Notes under the pieces: model-generated
Database searches by the model: none
What the model was told of the DNA's origin: nothing
The model's input: the letters and a program-made list of their open reading frames with translations, nothing else
Translations under genes and position numbers: made by a program
Source of the DNA: Rossellomorea marisflavi
GTDB taxonomy: Bacteria; Bacillota; Bacilli; Bacillales; Bacillaceae_B
NCBI RefSeq assembly: GCF_009806575.1
Contig: NZ_CP047095.1
Location: forward strand, 3,538,001-3,602,000
DNA length: 64,000 bases
Direction of reading: 5' to 3'
Part shown: in pieces, positions 38,948 through 47,310 of the stretch
Layout: every line of letters starts with the position of its first letter
Numbering within the stretch: position 1 is the first letter of the stretch

Positions 38948-39970
38948 TTACCCTTTCAAAAGCGCTTTTGCTGCTCCTTCGTCCGTAATGAGGACGGTTG
39001 AAGATGGAGCACTTTTCATATATGCCCGGATCGCTTTTGCCTTCGAGCTTCCGCCCGCTACGGCGATGACGTGCTCGATATGGCTCAGGTCCTCGAGCTG
39101 CAGTCCGATGGTCGGCACCTTATGTACCACTTCGCCTTCTTCATTGAAGTAGTAGCCGAATGATTCCCCGACGGCCTGCCCGTCGATGATCTTCTGATAA
39201 TCGGCTTCCGACGTTTTCCGTCTCTCGGCCATGGTGATCGCATCTCCGATTCCATGGAGGACCATGTTGGCGGATTTGATCATGGTGAGGACTTCTTTGA
39301 TCATCGGTTCCTTCAGGAAGGACTTGTAGACTTCTTTGCTTACCTGGTCAGGCACATAGAGGACGCGATGACGCGATTTCGTATGCTCGGCCATCTTGGA
39401 ACAGATGGTGTTTGCCTGATTTTTGACGTCTTCCCCGATCCCCCCTCTTGCTGGAACGAATAAGGTTTCTGATGACGTCAGGTCCGGTGTCAGCATTTCA
39501 GCTACAGAGGCCATGGTTGAACCGCCAGTCACAGCGATTGTAGTATTCCCCTTTAGGCGGCGTTTCATACTGGATGCTGTCGCACGCCCCAATTCTTCCT
39601 TTACCCACGGTGACTCGTCGCTATTCCCCGGAACGATTACAATTTCATGAAGATTGAGTAACGATTTGAGCCGTTGCTCCATTTCATTAATTCCCGAAAT
39701 CTCCCTCATCATGCATTCAATTTTTTCCAGTAGTTGCATGCCATCTTCGGTCATGATCATTCCGGACGTCTTGATGTCGATGAGATCTTGATTCTTCAGG
39801 AATTCAACTTCGCTCCTGAGTACACGCTCCGTCAGCCCCAGGTTCTGTGCCAGGCTTCTGCGGCCGACTGGCTGCATGAAGCGGATGGAACGGAGAATCT
39901 GATGCCTTTTTTGCATAACTTCAAGCAGGTCAGGTAATAATCGCTTTTGTATATCAATGATTGATTCCAT
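38948..39970 (-). CDS. cggR: Central glycolytic genes regulator CggR (SorC family)
   Basis: Represses the gap operon; fructose-1,6-bisphosphate relieves repression in B. subtilis. 340 residues, the family's usual length: N-terminal winged HTH with GRRSLAQNLGLTERVLRSEVEFL, then a SorC-type sugar-phosphate domain with TGGSTMASVAEML and GIGDAI. The start was chosen at the ATG 8 bases after AAGGGGC; the longer frame would cross the operator. A full CggR operator lies 50 bases upstream. Confidence 0.96.
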   Translation of the reverse strand: MESIIDIQKRLLPDLLEVMQKRHQILRSIRFMQPVGRRSLAQNLGLTERVLRSEVEFLKNQDLIDIKTSGMIMTEDGMQLLEKIECMMREISGINEMEQRLKSLLNLHEIVIVPGNSDESPWVKEELGRATASSMKRRLKGNTTIAVTGGSTMASVAEMLTPDLTSSETLFVPARGGIGEDVKNQANTICSKMAEHTKSRHRVLYVPDQVSKEVYKSFLKEPMIKEVLTMIKSANMVLHGIGDAITMAERRKTSEADYQKIIDGQAVGESFGYYFNEEGEVVHKVPTIGLQLEDLSHIEHVIAVAGGSSKAKAIRAYMKSAPSSTVLITDEGAAKALLKG

Positions 39971-40018
39971 GTACAAAGCCCCTTCAAAAACCGAAGTAAA
40001 AGGTACAATAATCTGCTG

Positions 40019-40054
40019 GACTATAAAAGTCCCGGTTAGACATATTGTGTCCCA
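40019..40054 (-). promoter_or_regulatory. CggR operator
   Basis: On the minus strand two direct half-operators follow each other: TGGGAC-N6-TGTC, 4 bases, then CGGGAC-N6-AGTC. This matches the known CggR site (two CGGGAC-N6-TGTC units 4 bases apart) with two changes. It lies between a terminator and the cggR start, so the promoter must sit in or just after that terminator; I cannot place its hexamers with confidence. Confidence 0.9.
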
Positions 40055-40062
40055 CTTACTCC

Positions 40063-40111
40063 AAAAAAAATTCACACCCTGCTTTCATCTTCAATTCTAG
40101 CAGGGTGTGAA
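40063..40111 (-). terminator. Terminator between the glutaredoxin-like gene and cggR
   Basis: TTCACACCCTGC and GCAGGGTGTGAA pair perfectly and are followed on the minus strand by T8. It insulates the rpoN/glutaredoxin transcript from the glycolytic operon. Confidence 0.9.
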
Positions 40112-40129
40112 TGCGAATTCAACTGGAAA

Positions 40130-40375
40130 CTATCGAGTTTTTTCATGTAAACGCTTGCTCATCGTAAAAAGATCGATTTGTCCATATTGGAGGATTTCGC
40201 CGTCCATTTCTACTACGGGAATCATGAGACCGAACCTCTCTGTCCACTCGTCCCGCTCCTCGATATCCCGCTCGATCAGCTTGAAAGGTAAATCGTCCCT
40301 CAGCAAGTTGATGGTACGCTTGGCCTCTTCACATAAACCACACCGACGGCGGGTGTAAAAAATCAATTCTTTCAT
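40130..40375 (-). CDS. Glutaredoxin-family protein
   Basis: 81 residues with a thioredoxin fold: FYTRRRCGLCEEAKR carries a CxxC pair (CGLC), then IPVVEMDG (cis-Pro) and GQIDLFTMSKRL. It is of the short glutaredoxin-like type found beside glycolytic regulators in Bacillaceae; probable thiol-disulfide role. AAGGGTG lies 6 bases before the ATG. It follows rpoN by 10 bases and ends at a strong terminator, so both share a transcript. Confidence 0.87.
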   Translation of the reverse strand: MKELIFYTRRRCGLCEEAKRTINLLRDDLPFKLIERDIEERDEWTERFGLMIPVVEMDGEILQYGQIDLFTMSKRLHEKTR

Positions 40376-40385
40376 CCAATCACCC

Positions 40386-41663
40386 TTACTCATATCGTTT
40401 GCGCTTCGAAGAAGACGGGATGCCGAGCTGGTCGCGGTACTTCGCCACCGTCCGCCTCGAGACGTCACAGCCCTTTTCTGTCAGCAGGGCCACAAGCTTC
40501 TGGTCAGAAAGGGGCTTTCGCTTGTCCTCTTGGTTGACAAGTTCCTGCAGCTCCCTCTTCACTGTACCGGCAGACACCGTTTCTTCAGCTGTGTCCACGG
40601 CACGAACAGCAGCCGTAAAAAAGCTCTTCAGTTCAAACACCCCATAAGGCGTCTGCACATACTTCCCCCTGACGGCCCTGCTGATGGTCGATTCATGGGC
40701 TCCGACCTCCTCAGCGATCTGCCTCAGCGTCAAAGGCTGGAGATGGCCCGGCCCATGGAGGAAGAATCCCCTCTGCTTCTCCACGATCGCCTTTCCCACC
40801 TTCAGCATCGTCTGCTTCCGCTGACGCAGGCTCAGGACGAGCCATTCAAATTCCTGGTTCTTTTCTTTTATATAAGATGCTACATCGCGGTCGGGATGAT
40901 GACCGAGAAAATCCGTATATTCCTTATTAAAAGTGACCGTGATTGAAGTCCCATCGTACAGGGCGACCGTCACGTCGTCTCCCCAGACTCTTACATTGAG
41001 TTCAGGAACAATATAATGAGAGAAATCCTTCGCAAAGACCGCACCCGGCCGTGGATTGCACTGCGTGACGAAATCGGCCGCCGCCTGCACTTCCTTCAGC
41101 TCGATGCCCATGGCTTTTGCGATTTCCCTCCACTTCCGGTCCGCAAAGGCCTGGAAATGATCGCTCACGATGGTGAGGACGAAATCAGGCACCTCCCACC
41201 GACGGTCCAACTGTAAATGGATGCACTCCTGAAGGGAGCGGGCCCCAATGCCGGCAGGCTCCAACGATTGGATCATACTGATGGTGCTTTCAAGCTCTTC
41301 TTCCCCGATTTCATATTTTTTCAAAAAATACCCGGGTTCAATATGGAGATACCCATTGTCATCAAGGCTGAAGATCAATTCTTCCAAACAATCACGTTCA
41401 ACGCTCGTAAGCGATTTCAAATTCAGTTGTATCAATAGAGCTTCCGACAGGCTTTTCGTTGTATCCGATACAAAGTCCTGCCACTCTGCAAGCTTCCGCT
41501 TGGGCGGTTTCAATTGGATCAGGGGGTTCTCCATCGCTTTCGATTCCAGGAAGTCATTCAGCTCCATCGTGGAGTACTGAAGGATCGTGATTGCCTGTGA
41601 AAGCTGCTGGGTCATCTGGAGCTTTTGTTGTTGCTGCTGAAAAAGTCCTGCACTCAAATTCAT
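40386..41663 (-). CDS. rpoN: RNA polymerase sigma-54 factor (SigL)
   Basis: Directs polymerase to -24/-12 promoters and needs an enhancer-binding ATPase. 425 residues: Gln/Leu-rich N-terminal activator-binding region (FQQQQQKLQMTQQL), core-binding domain, HTH with EEVGAHESTISRAV, and the C-terminal RpoN box SRRTVAKYRD. GGGAGGG lies 8-9 bases before the ATG. Its place next to a glutaredoxin-like gene upstream of cggR is typical of the group. Confidence 0.96.
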   Translation of the reverse strand: MNLSAGLFQQQQQKLQMTQQLSQAITILQYSTMELNDFLESKAMENPLIQLKPPKRKLAEWQDFVSDTTKSLSEALLIQLNLKSLTSVERDCLEELIFSLDDNGYLHIEPGYFLKKYEIGEEELESTISMIQSLEPAGIGARSLQECIHLQLDRRWEVPDFVLTIVSDHFQAFADRKWREIAKAMGIELKEVQAAADFVTQCNPRPGAVFAKDFSHYIVPELNVRVWGDDVTVALYDGTSITVTFNKEYTDFLGHHPDRDVASYIKEKNQEFEWLVLSLRQRKQTMLKVGKAIVEKQRGFFLHGPGHLQPLTLRQIAEEVGAHESTISRAVRGKYVQTPYGVFELKSFFTAAVRAVDTAEETVSAGTVKRELQELVNQEDKRKPLSDQKLVALLTEKGCDVSRRTVAKYRDQLGIPSSSKRKRYE

Positions 41664-41895
41664 GATATGTACCCTCCCACTTCTCCATTTTACATGAAAA
41701 CGTCTGATTCGTTAACGGGAATCTCCTGGAAGCGATTTACCTATTGCTATGAAGGCATTTTACTCATTATTCCTTGTGTTGAATCAAGTATGGATCTAAA
41801 ATGGAAATATCTACTTATCGAAGGGACTGAATGATGCGCAGAGATCAATAGGAAGACTCCATGATGCAATCATTTTATAAAAACGGAGGGATCTA

Positions 41896-42438
41896 TTGAT
41901 AATGACATTACAAACCAAACGACTGGAATTACATGAAATGACACTGGACGATGCGCCTGCACTCTTTACGTTATGGTCACATCCCGATGTGACGCGATTC
42001 ATGAACATCGACCGGTTCACAGACGAACAGCAGGCAAGGGATATGATCACCCTGCTGACAGAGCTTGCCGCCGAAAACAAGGCCTTGCGCTTTTCCATTT
42101 TTGATCGTGACTCCGGCGAACTCATCGGGTCATGCGGATACAATCACTTTGACCGGGACAATCTGATTACGGAAATCGGCTATGATCTGCTTCCAACCCA
42201 CTGGGGAAAAGGACTTGGGACCGAAGCCGTCGGCATCTTGACGAAGCATGCCTTCGAAGTATTGGGAATGAATCGGATTGAAGCAAAGGTGGAAGCCGGT
42301 AACGACGCATCCTCTGCCCTTCTTGAAAAAGTCGGGTATCACTTTGAAGGGACACTCCGCGAAGGAGAGAAATCAAAGGGAAGGTACGTGGACATGAAAC
42401 TGTACGCGATCCTGCGCTCTGATTGGATACCTGATTAA
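41896..42438 (+). CDS. GNAT acetyltransferase (RimJ/RimL type)
   Basis: About 180 residues. LQTKRLELHEMTLDDAPALF opens the Acetyltransf_3 domain; acetyl-CoA loop PTHWGKGLGTEAVG; C-terminal NDASSALLEKVGYHFEGTLR. Likely N-acetylates a protein or small molecule; substrate unknown. TTG (6 bases after GGAGG) is preferred as start; ATG two codons on is 12 bases from the site. Followed after 50 bases by a membrane protein gene on the same strand. Confidence 0.85.
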   Translation: MIMTLQTKRLELHEMTLDDAPALFTLWSHPDVTRFMNIDRFTDEQQARDMITLLTELAAENKALRFSIFDRDSGELIGSCGYNHFDRDNLITEIGYDLLPTHWGKGLGTEAVGILTKHAFEVLGMNRIEAKVEAGNDASSALLEKVGYHFEGTLREGEKSKGRYVDMKLYAILRSDWIPD

Positions 42439-42490
42439 TACTGAATAGGAGGGACATACTAAGGGCAAATGACAGAACGAAGGAGAGTTT

Positions 42491-42943
42491 ATGTTTACAC
42501 TACTCTTATTATGGTCCATGCTCATCCTGCCCTGGTTTGTCCTTATCCCTTTGAAATCCTATCAAGTGAAACGATTCTTCCCCGCCGGACTATTCGGGGC
42601 GCTGCTCCTGACGGTGGTCTTCCAGATGGCCGATGCCTTCGACTGGTGGAAAGTAACCAGGACGATTCCACTGTTCACGAACATCACCTCATTTGTGTAC
42701 GGACTGTTCCTTGTCGGAACGATTGTGATTTTATACTTTACGTACGGACATTTTTGGCGGTATTTCATCACGAACCTGGTGGTGGATGCGTTTCTCGCGT
42801 TTTTGGTGAGTCCGTGGTTTGAGTACCTTGGGATTTATGAACTGCACCGGATCCATCCGCTTGGGGTGTATTGCATCACGACCATTTTGAGCGTGTTGAT
42901 TTATCTGTATATGGAATGGCAGAATGGCGTGATGGCGAAGTAG
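42491..42943 (+). CDS. Conserved-looking multi-pass membrane protein
   Basis: 150 residues with five predicted membrane helices and few charges, rich in Phe, Trp and Tyr (FDWWKVTRTIPLFTN, HFWRYFITN). GGAG lies 6-7 bases before the ATG. The pattern recalls small membrane proteins of the CBO0543 type, but I am not certain. The stop codon lies inside the following terminator. Possible operon with the preceding GNAT gene. Confidence 0.7.
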   Translation: MFTLLLLWSMLILPWFVLIPLKSYQVKRFFPAGLFGALLLTVVFQMADAFDWWKVTRTIPLFTNITSFVYGLFLVGTIVILYFTYGHFWRYFITNLVVDAFLAFLVSPWFEYLGIYELHRIHPLGVYCITTILSVLIYLYMEWQNGVMAK

Positions 42944-42975
42944 GACTTCCTTGTAGGAAGTCCTACTTTTTTTTC
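42941..42975 (+). terminator. Terminator
   Basis: TAGGACTTCC and GGAAGTCCTA pair, followed by T8; the stem begins at the stop codon of the membrane protein gene. Confidence 0.88.
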
Positions 42976-43115
42976 TCCAGGACCAATAAAGTTACACTTT
43001 TAATAACCTGTTAATACTAAAGAAGAATTCTCCAAACTTGATGAGATAAACCATTTCGCCTTTTAAAAAATGGTATTTAATTACTTTAAAACACTTCTTT
43101 TTTTTAGTGAGATTC

Positions 43116-43135
43116 ACTATACTACATTGTATAGT
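43116..43135 (+). promoter_or_regulatory. Palindromic operator and -10 box before padR
   Basis: ACTATAC-TACATT-GTATAGT is a perfect 7-bp inverted repeat about 40 bases before the PadR gene. It contains TATACT, a likely -10 box, so PadR binding would block its own promoter. This is the usual layout for autoregulated PadR operons; binding is inferred. Confidence 0.6.
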
Positions 43136-43175
43136 ACCAAACAGTAACTAGTACATCAGGATTGGTGGAATCGAG

Positions 43176-43508
43176 ATGAATGCGCAATTCAAGAAAGGGG
43201 TCCTTGAGCTTGTGGTGATGTCGATTATACGAAACGGAGATGCGTACGGATATGCGTTGATCAAGAAAATATCTGACCGGATCAATATATCAGAAGGCAC
43301 AGTGTATCCGATCCTGAGAAAGCTCGTAAAAGAGGGACACTTGAGCACCTACTTCCAGGAGTCACATGAGGGCCCTGCCAGAAAGTATTATTCCCTAACT
43401 GATTCAGGAAGGGACCAGTACGAACGCTTGGCATCAGAATGGGAGGAATTTGCTGCTATTGTCCAATTTTTTATCAATAAGAAGGGTGATTCCGATGGGA
43501 CGCAATGA
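43176..43508 (+). CDS. PadR-family transcriptional regulator
   Basis: 110 residues: winged helix with KKGVLELVVMSIIRNGDAYG, recognition part ISEGTVYPILRKLVKEGHL, wing GPARKYYSLTDSGR, and a short C-terminal dimer helix (PadR subfamily 2). It overlaps the next gene by 14 bases. PadR-DUF1700 pairs are common in Bacillota and often control envelope or antibiotic responses. Confidence 0.9.
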   Translation: MNAQFKKGVLELVVMSIIRNGDAYGYALIKKISDRINISEGTVYPILRKLVKEGHLSTYFQESHEGPARKYYSLTDSGRDQYERLASEWEEFAAIVQFFINKKGDSDGTQ

Positions 43509-44058
43509 ATTTTTGAATCAACTAATGAAACACCTTCGATATATGTCCAGCGAAGAAAAGGCAGAAATCCTTCATGAATATGAGGCGCACTTTCATTATG
43601 ACCTGAAAGCCGGACTGTCCGAACAGGAAACCTCCATCCGTTTGGGAGATCCGAAAGACATTGCGAAAGAATTGAATGCAGTATATGCGCTGGATAAAGC
43701 AGATGAACAGAGGACTTTGAGGAACATTGTCCATGCCGGTCTATCCATCATGGGCTTGAGTATGGCGAATTTCCTACTTCTACTGATGGGTTTATTCATT
43801 CTATTGCTCTTGTCACCATTCATCCTTGCCTTCGTCATTGCTGTGCCGATCATGATCCTATCCCCTCTGATTCTAGTCGGGATGGGGATTGTCAATGGCT
43901 TCGACACAGTCGGCACACCAGAAATAGTAGAAGTCATCAAAGGAGTAGTACTCGGAGGCGTTCTTGCTGTCCTTGGCTTCTATATAGGCAAGGGCCTTCT
44001 TGCCTTAATGATCCGGAATTTAAAATGGAATTTATCCATGATGAAGGGAAGAGCATAA
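43495..44058 (+). CDS. DUF1700/HAAS-domain membrane protein
   Basis: 187 residues. The N-terminal ~70 residues are a helical HAAS-type domain (FLNQLMKHLRYMSSEEKAEILHEYEAHF … GDPKDIAKEL), followed by three to four membrane helices. Such proteins are partners of PadR-type regulators, possibly as anti-regulators or sensors. The start ATG has AAGGGTGATTCCG upstream and lies within the padR 3' end, so translation is coupled. One base separates it from the lipoprotein gene. Confidence 0.85.
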   Translation: MGRNEFLNQLMKHLRYMSSEEKAEILHEYEAHFHYDLKAGLSEQETSIRLGDPKDIAKELNAVYALDKADEQRTLRNIVHAGLSIMGLSMANFLLLLMGLFILLLLSPFILAFVIAVPIMILSPLILVGMGIVNGFDTVGTPEIVEVIKGVVLGGVLAVLGFYIGKGLLALMIRNLKWNLSMMKGRA

Positions 44059-44059
44059 G

Positions 44060-44653
44060 ATGAGAAGGTTCTGTATTGGAATCATGACAGCACTACTCGT
44101 TCTCTGTGGTTGCCAGCAAGCTGAACCCTATCAAGACCTGGAGGATGAACCAGTTGCAACCTTATCGGAGGTGGACGTCCCGGACGCCATCTTTACGTCT
44201 GATCGTAAGGGCGCGTCCATTACAGAAGAAGAAATAAGGAGCGCCATCATCCTGTACCTGAATAGCAGTGAGGATCTGGATGCGGTCATGGAAGCATTCC
44301 AGGAAACCATCTATTCCGAGGAGGAGCTGACCCGCGAGGAGAAGGATAAAGTAAATAAGACCATTTCCTTGATTGAAGAGAATGATCAGAATTTCAGTGA
44401 CTTTATCACATCCAACTCCCTGCCTGCCGATTATGACAAAGGTGCAGACCGCATAAGCCAATATATCACCGACTACAATGACTATATACGTTCCTTAGAC
44501 AAAGCATTTGATCGCTTTGATAAGGGAGAGATGAAGGTCAGCGACCTGGAAACCATACTGGGATCAACTGGTACCGTGAACGGCCGGGAACAGAAGAAAA
44601 TCGAAGACTTCCTGCGTGATAAGGACATTCAGACGCGTGCATTCCAACAATAA
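44060..44653 (+). CDS. Putative lipoprotein of the padR operon
   Basis: 197 residues. Signal peptide with lipobox LCGC (Cys18), then an acidic, helical ectodomain (EEEIRSAIILYLNSSEDLDAV … FDRFDKGEMKVSDLETIL). NDNF-like patterns are seen, but no family is assigned. It starts one base after the DUF1700 stop and is the last gene of a three-gene operon ending in a long terminator. It may be the extracellular sensing part of the PadR-controlled system, which is inference. Confidence 0.75.
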   Translation: MRRFCIGIMTALLVLCGCQQAEPYQDLEDEPVATLSEVDVPDAIFTSDRKGASITEEEIRSAIILYLNSSEDLDAVMEAFQETIYSEEELTREEKDKVNKTISLIEENDQNFSDFITSNSLPADYDKGADRISQYITDYNDYIRSLDKAFDRFDKGEMKVSDLETILGSTGTVNGREQKKIEDFLRDKDIQTRAFQQ

Positions 44654-44690
44654 AGAGAGAGGCTGGGACAGAAGTGTTCTAGTCATAATA

Positions 44691-44736
44691 AAACCCGAAT
44701 TCATTTGCTTGCCATAAGGCAAATGAATTCGGGTTT
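44691..44736 (+). terminator. Long terminator of the padR operon
   Basis: An 18-bp perfect stem (AAACCCGAATTCATTTGC / GCAAATGAATTCGGGTTT) around a 10-base loop. It is preceded by GAGAGGCTGGGACAGAAG, a G-rich leader word seen before many Bacillota terminators. Confidence 0.85.
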
Positions 44737-44770
44737 GAATTTGTTTAATGAACATTGTTTCCAGCGTTGA

Positions 44771-44885
44771 TTCGAGTGCAAGACGTAGACTTCTGCGGGA
44801 AGAGTAGCTGATGTGAGACACCGCAGGCCCGCCGAGGAGGCTCACGGGCTACCCGCGAAAAGCGAAGTCTTGTACGGGAATCATA
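44771..44885. repeat. Dispersed Bacillaceae repeat element, copy 1
   Basis: A GC-rich element with GACTTCTGCGGGAA near its left end, TGAGAC…CCGCAGG in the middle, GGAGGCTCACGG, and ACCCGCGAAAAGCGAAGTC at the right. Arms can pair (CTGCGGG/CCCGCG; GACTTC/GAAGTC). A second, diverged copy lies at 62478-62592. It is the kind of non-coding interspersed repeat known from many Bacillaceae. No ORF. Confidence 0.75.
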
Positions 44886-44945
44886 AGCGGCATAAAGAAG
44901 CTATATGAATCGCATTCTTCATGGAATGGTCCCTTTTTGGTTTTG

Positions 44946-46295
44946 TCATCCTACAAACACAAGTTCCACTTCGGTCCCTTTCCCTTCCTCACTCCGGATG
45001 TTGATCTCTCCGAGGTGGAGCTTCATGATGCTCCGGGCAATGTGGAGTCCGAGTCCGGTACCGCCGGTTTCCCTGCTTCTTGCTTTGTCGACCCTGTAGA
45101 ATCGTTCGAAGATGTTGGTGATCTCTTCCTTGGGGATTCCGATCCCGTAGTCTTTGACGCGGAGGACGGCGAGGTCGCCTACCTTCTCGATATAGACATC
45201 GATTTTATCACTGCTGTATTTCATGGCGTTATCGAGGAGGATGATGATGACCTGCTTGATCTTCAGTTCATCTGCCGGAATGATCACCCGTGAAGCGTCC
45301 GTATGCAGGCTTATCTCGCGATGGTAGACCTCCTGAAGCTGCTTGATGCTGCTCCTTGAGAGGGCCACGAGGTCGATCTGGCTGATTTCAAGGACGTTTT
45401 CCTTCTCAAGATCCGCCAGATCGAGGAACGTATCGGTCATCTTCTGGATCCTCGTTGCTTCCGAATGGATGGCCTGGATGGCTTCGTCTGCAATTTCCTT
45501 GTTTTCGACCCCATGCCTCCGAAGCAGATTGGCATAGCTCTTGATGACAGTCAGCGGCGTCTTCAGCTCATGGGAAGCGTCAGATACGAACTGGGCCTGC
45601 TTCGCCATGTTCCCTTGGATCCTGCTGATCATCCGGTTGAATGTTTGAGCCATCGTTTGCAGCTCATCGTTTTCCCGTTTTTCAATGGAGATGGTCTTCG
45701 GCACCCCACTCGTTTCGATTTCTTCCATTGTCTTGATCATATTGGAGATCGGCCGCATGATCGTGTTGGCAAGCCACCTGCCCCCCAGAAGGGAGAAGAC
45801 GGCGGCAAGGACCGTACAGGCAATGAGGATGCCCTTCAGGGTTTCCTTACGGGCCTCCAACCCTTCCAAGCGCTCGACGATTTCCAGGCTCCGCTCCCCA
45901 TTTCCGAAGGGAACCCGGACAACCAGGACCTGCTCCTCATGACGCTGGTTCTTGATCACATGATTTTTCGCTTCTTTGTTCTCGGCAAACTTCCCTTCAA
46001 TCTTGGAGGAAAGCATGCTGTCATTCGTCACCTGATGGATCAGTTCATCGCCCGGACCCATGATTCGGATGAAGGAGTGCTCGGTAAGATGCTTCTTCAG
46101 AGCCATATCAAGGTCGTTCGTGGTCGGTGCTCCTCCGACTTCCTTCATGATCTCCTTCGCTTTGTGGAATTGAACATCTTCTTCCATGGTTACAGTATTC
46201 TGAACGAACAGGAAGTACACGACAAAGTTGATGACCACCAGGATGCACAGCATCCAGGCAGTGGTGAGCAGGTTAATCTTGGTTGTGATCTTCAT
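44946..46295 (-). CDS. Sensor histidine kinase (OmpR-partner type)
   Basis: 449 residues: membrane helix ~10-31, extracytoplasmic sensor ~32-150, helix ~155-175, HAMP linker (RPISNMIKTMEEIE), DHp with phospho-acceptor His242 in SDASHELKTPL, and HATPase with N box LDNAMKYSS, G1 DYGIGIP, F box, G2 GGTGLGL. Its start overlaps the response regulator gene by 23 bases. It resembles the YkoH-type kinases of B. subtilis. Stimulus unknown; nearby envelope genes suggest cell-wall or membrane sensing. Confidence 0.9.
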   Translation of the reverse strand: MKITTKINLLTTAWMLCILVVINFVVYFLFVQNTVTMEEDVQFHKAKEIMKEVGGAPTTNDLDMALKKHLTEHSFIRIMGPGDELIHQVTNDSMLSSKIEGKFAENKEAKNHVIKNQRHEEQVLVVRVPFGNGERSLEIVERLEGLEARKETLKGILIACTVLAAVFSLLGGRWLANTIMRPISNMIKTMEEIETSGVPKTISIEKRENDELQTMAQTFNRMISRIQGNMAKQAQFVSDASHELKTPLTVIKSYANLLRRHGVENKEIADEAIQAIHSEATRIQKMTDTFLDLADLEKENVLEISQIDLVALSRSSIKQLQEVYHREISLHTDASRVIIPADELKIKQVIIILLDNAMKYSSDKIDVYIEKVGDLAVLRVKDYGIGIPKEEITNIFERFYRVDKARSRETGGTGLGLHIARSIMKLHLGEINIRSEEGKGTEVELVFVG

Positions 46296-46983
46296 CCGAA
46301 TTCTCCTTCATGGTGAAGCCGACCCCTCTGACGGTGGTGATCAGCTGCTTCGGGAATCCTTCGTCGACCTTGACCCTAAGATGCCTGATGAACACATCGA
46401 TTACGTTCGTTTCCCCTTCATACTCATATCCCCATACGTTCAGGATGATGTTTTCCCTGGTCACGACTTTATTTTTATTGACCATCAAGTAGACGAGGAA
46501 ATCATACTCTTTCGGAGTTAACGTAATGGATGACCCACCCCTGCACACTTCCCTCGTTTCCGTATTGACCACCAGATCCTCCACCGATACGAGCAGCTCA
46601 TCTTTCACCTCACCCGGGGAATGGTTCCGCAGGCACGCCCTGATCCGCGCGAGCAACTCTTCGATTTCAAATGGCTTGGTCACATAATCGTTCGCTCCCT
46701 GATCAAGTCCCGACACCTTGTCAAACGTGGTGTTCCGTGCCGTCAGCAGGATCACCGGCGTATCACGGTCCTCTTTGCGGATGCGTCTCAGCACTTCGAA
46801 TCCGCTGAGGCCCGGGAGCATCACGTCCAAGAGGATCAGATGGACCCCGGATTGCAGAGCCCGCTCCAGTCCTTTCTTCCCTTCATGCTCCACGGTCACC
46901 TCGTAGCCTTCATATTCAAGCTCCATTTTTAAGACACGGGCTATTTGCGTTTCATCTTCGACGACAAGTACATGCGTTTTCAC
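46273..46983 (-). CDS. OmpR/PhoB-family response regulator
   Basis: 236 residues. Receiver domain with acidic pocket E9-D10, phospho-acceptor Asp53 in LLLDVMLPG, Thr in LLTARN and Lys in TKPFEIEE; C-terminal winged helix with VWGYEYEGETNVIDVFIRHLR. I chose the GTG that gives the standard start (MKTHVLVVEDE); an ATG 17 codons earlier lacks a site. Co-transcribed with the downstream kinase. Related to YkoG of B. subtilis. Confidence 0.9.
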   Translation of the reverse strand: MKTHVLVVEDETQIARVLKMELEYEGYEVTVEHEGKKGLERALQSGVHLILLDVMLPGLSGFEVLRRIRKEDRDTPVILLTARNTTFDKVSGLDQGANDYVTKPFEIEELLARIRACLRNHSPGEVKDELLVSVEDLVVNTETREVCRGGSSITLTPKEYDFLVYLMVNKNKVVTRENIILNVWGYEYEGETNVIDVFIRHLRVKVDEGFPKQLITTVRGVGFTMKENSDEDHNQD

Positions 46984-47310
46984 CCTGGCTTCATCCCTTC
47001 TTTTCTTACAATCTATATCGTGTTTCGTTATCAACAGGTCCTTCTACCCTATACTGTAGCATGATAAAGGATGAACGCAGTCATTTTCATGGATTTTTAA
47101 TGAACCCTTCATGTAAACCCAGCATCGCCCCGTCCTCCCATCACCCATACCTTTCACCATATCGAAAAATATGATACTCTCTATTTTAATTGTTTATTAA
47201 TGTTTTCTTCATCGGGCGTTCAGGTTTCTTTTATATAGTGGCTGTACCCCTCAGAAGTCTGGAGCATGTACATGCGCTCCGACACATCATCATCTATAAA
47301 GGAGATCATT
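46984..47310. other. Intergenic region between the two-component system and bcrC
   Basis: About 330 bases without a supported gene. On the minus side TTCATC, 16 bases, TATAGG precedes the response regulator. Two TTCATG words lie about 10 bp-phased near 47085-47120 and could be regulator boxes. The right part is AT-rich and leads to AAAGGAGATC before the bcrC TTG start. I found no clear ECF-sigma promoter for bcrC. Confidence 0.3.

Noticed and set aside
38956..38971. AAAAGCGCTTTT palindrome resembling a catabolite-response element
   Set aside because: It lies in the last codons of cggR, encodes the conserved C-terminus, and lacks the full cre consensus.
45465..46316. 283-codon open frame opposite the histidine kinase
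   Set aside because: It is the mirror of a clear HAMP/HisKA/HATPase gene; no start signal and no family resemblance.
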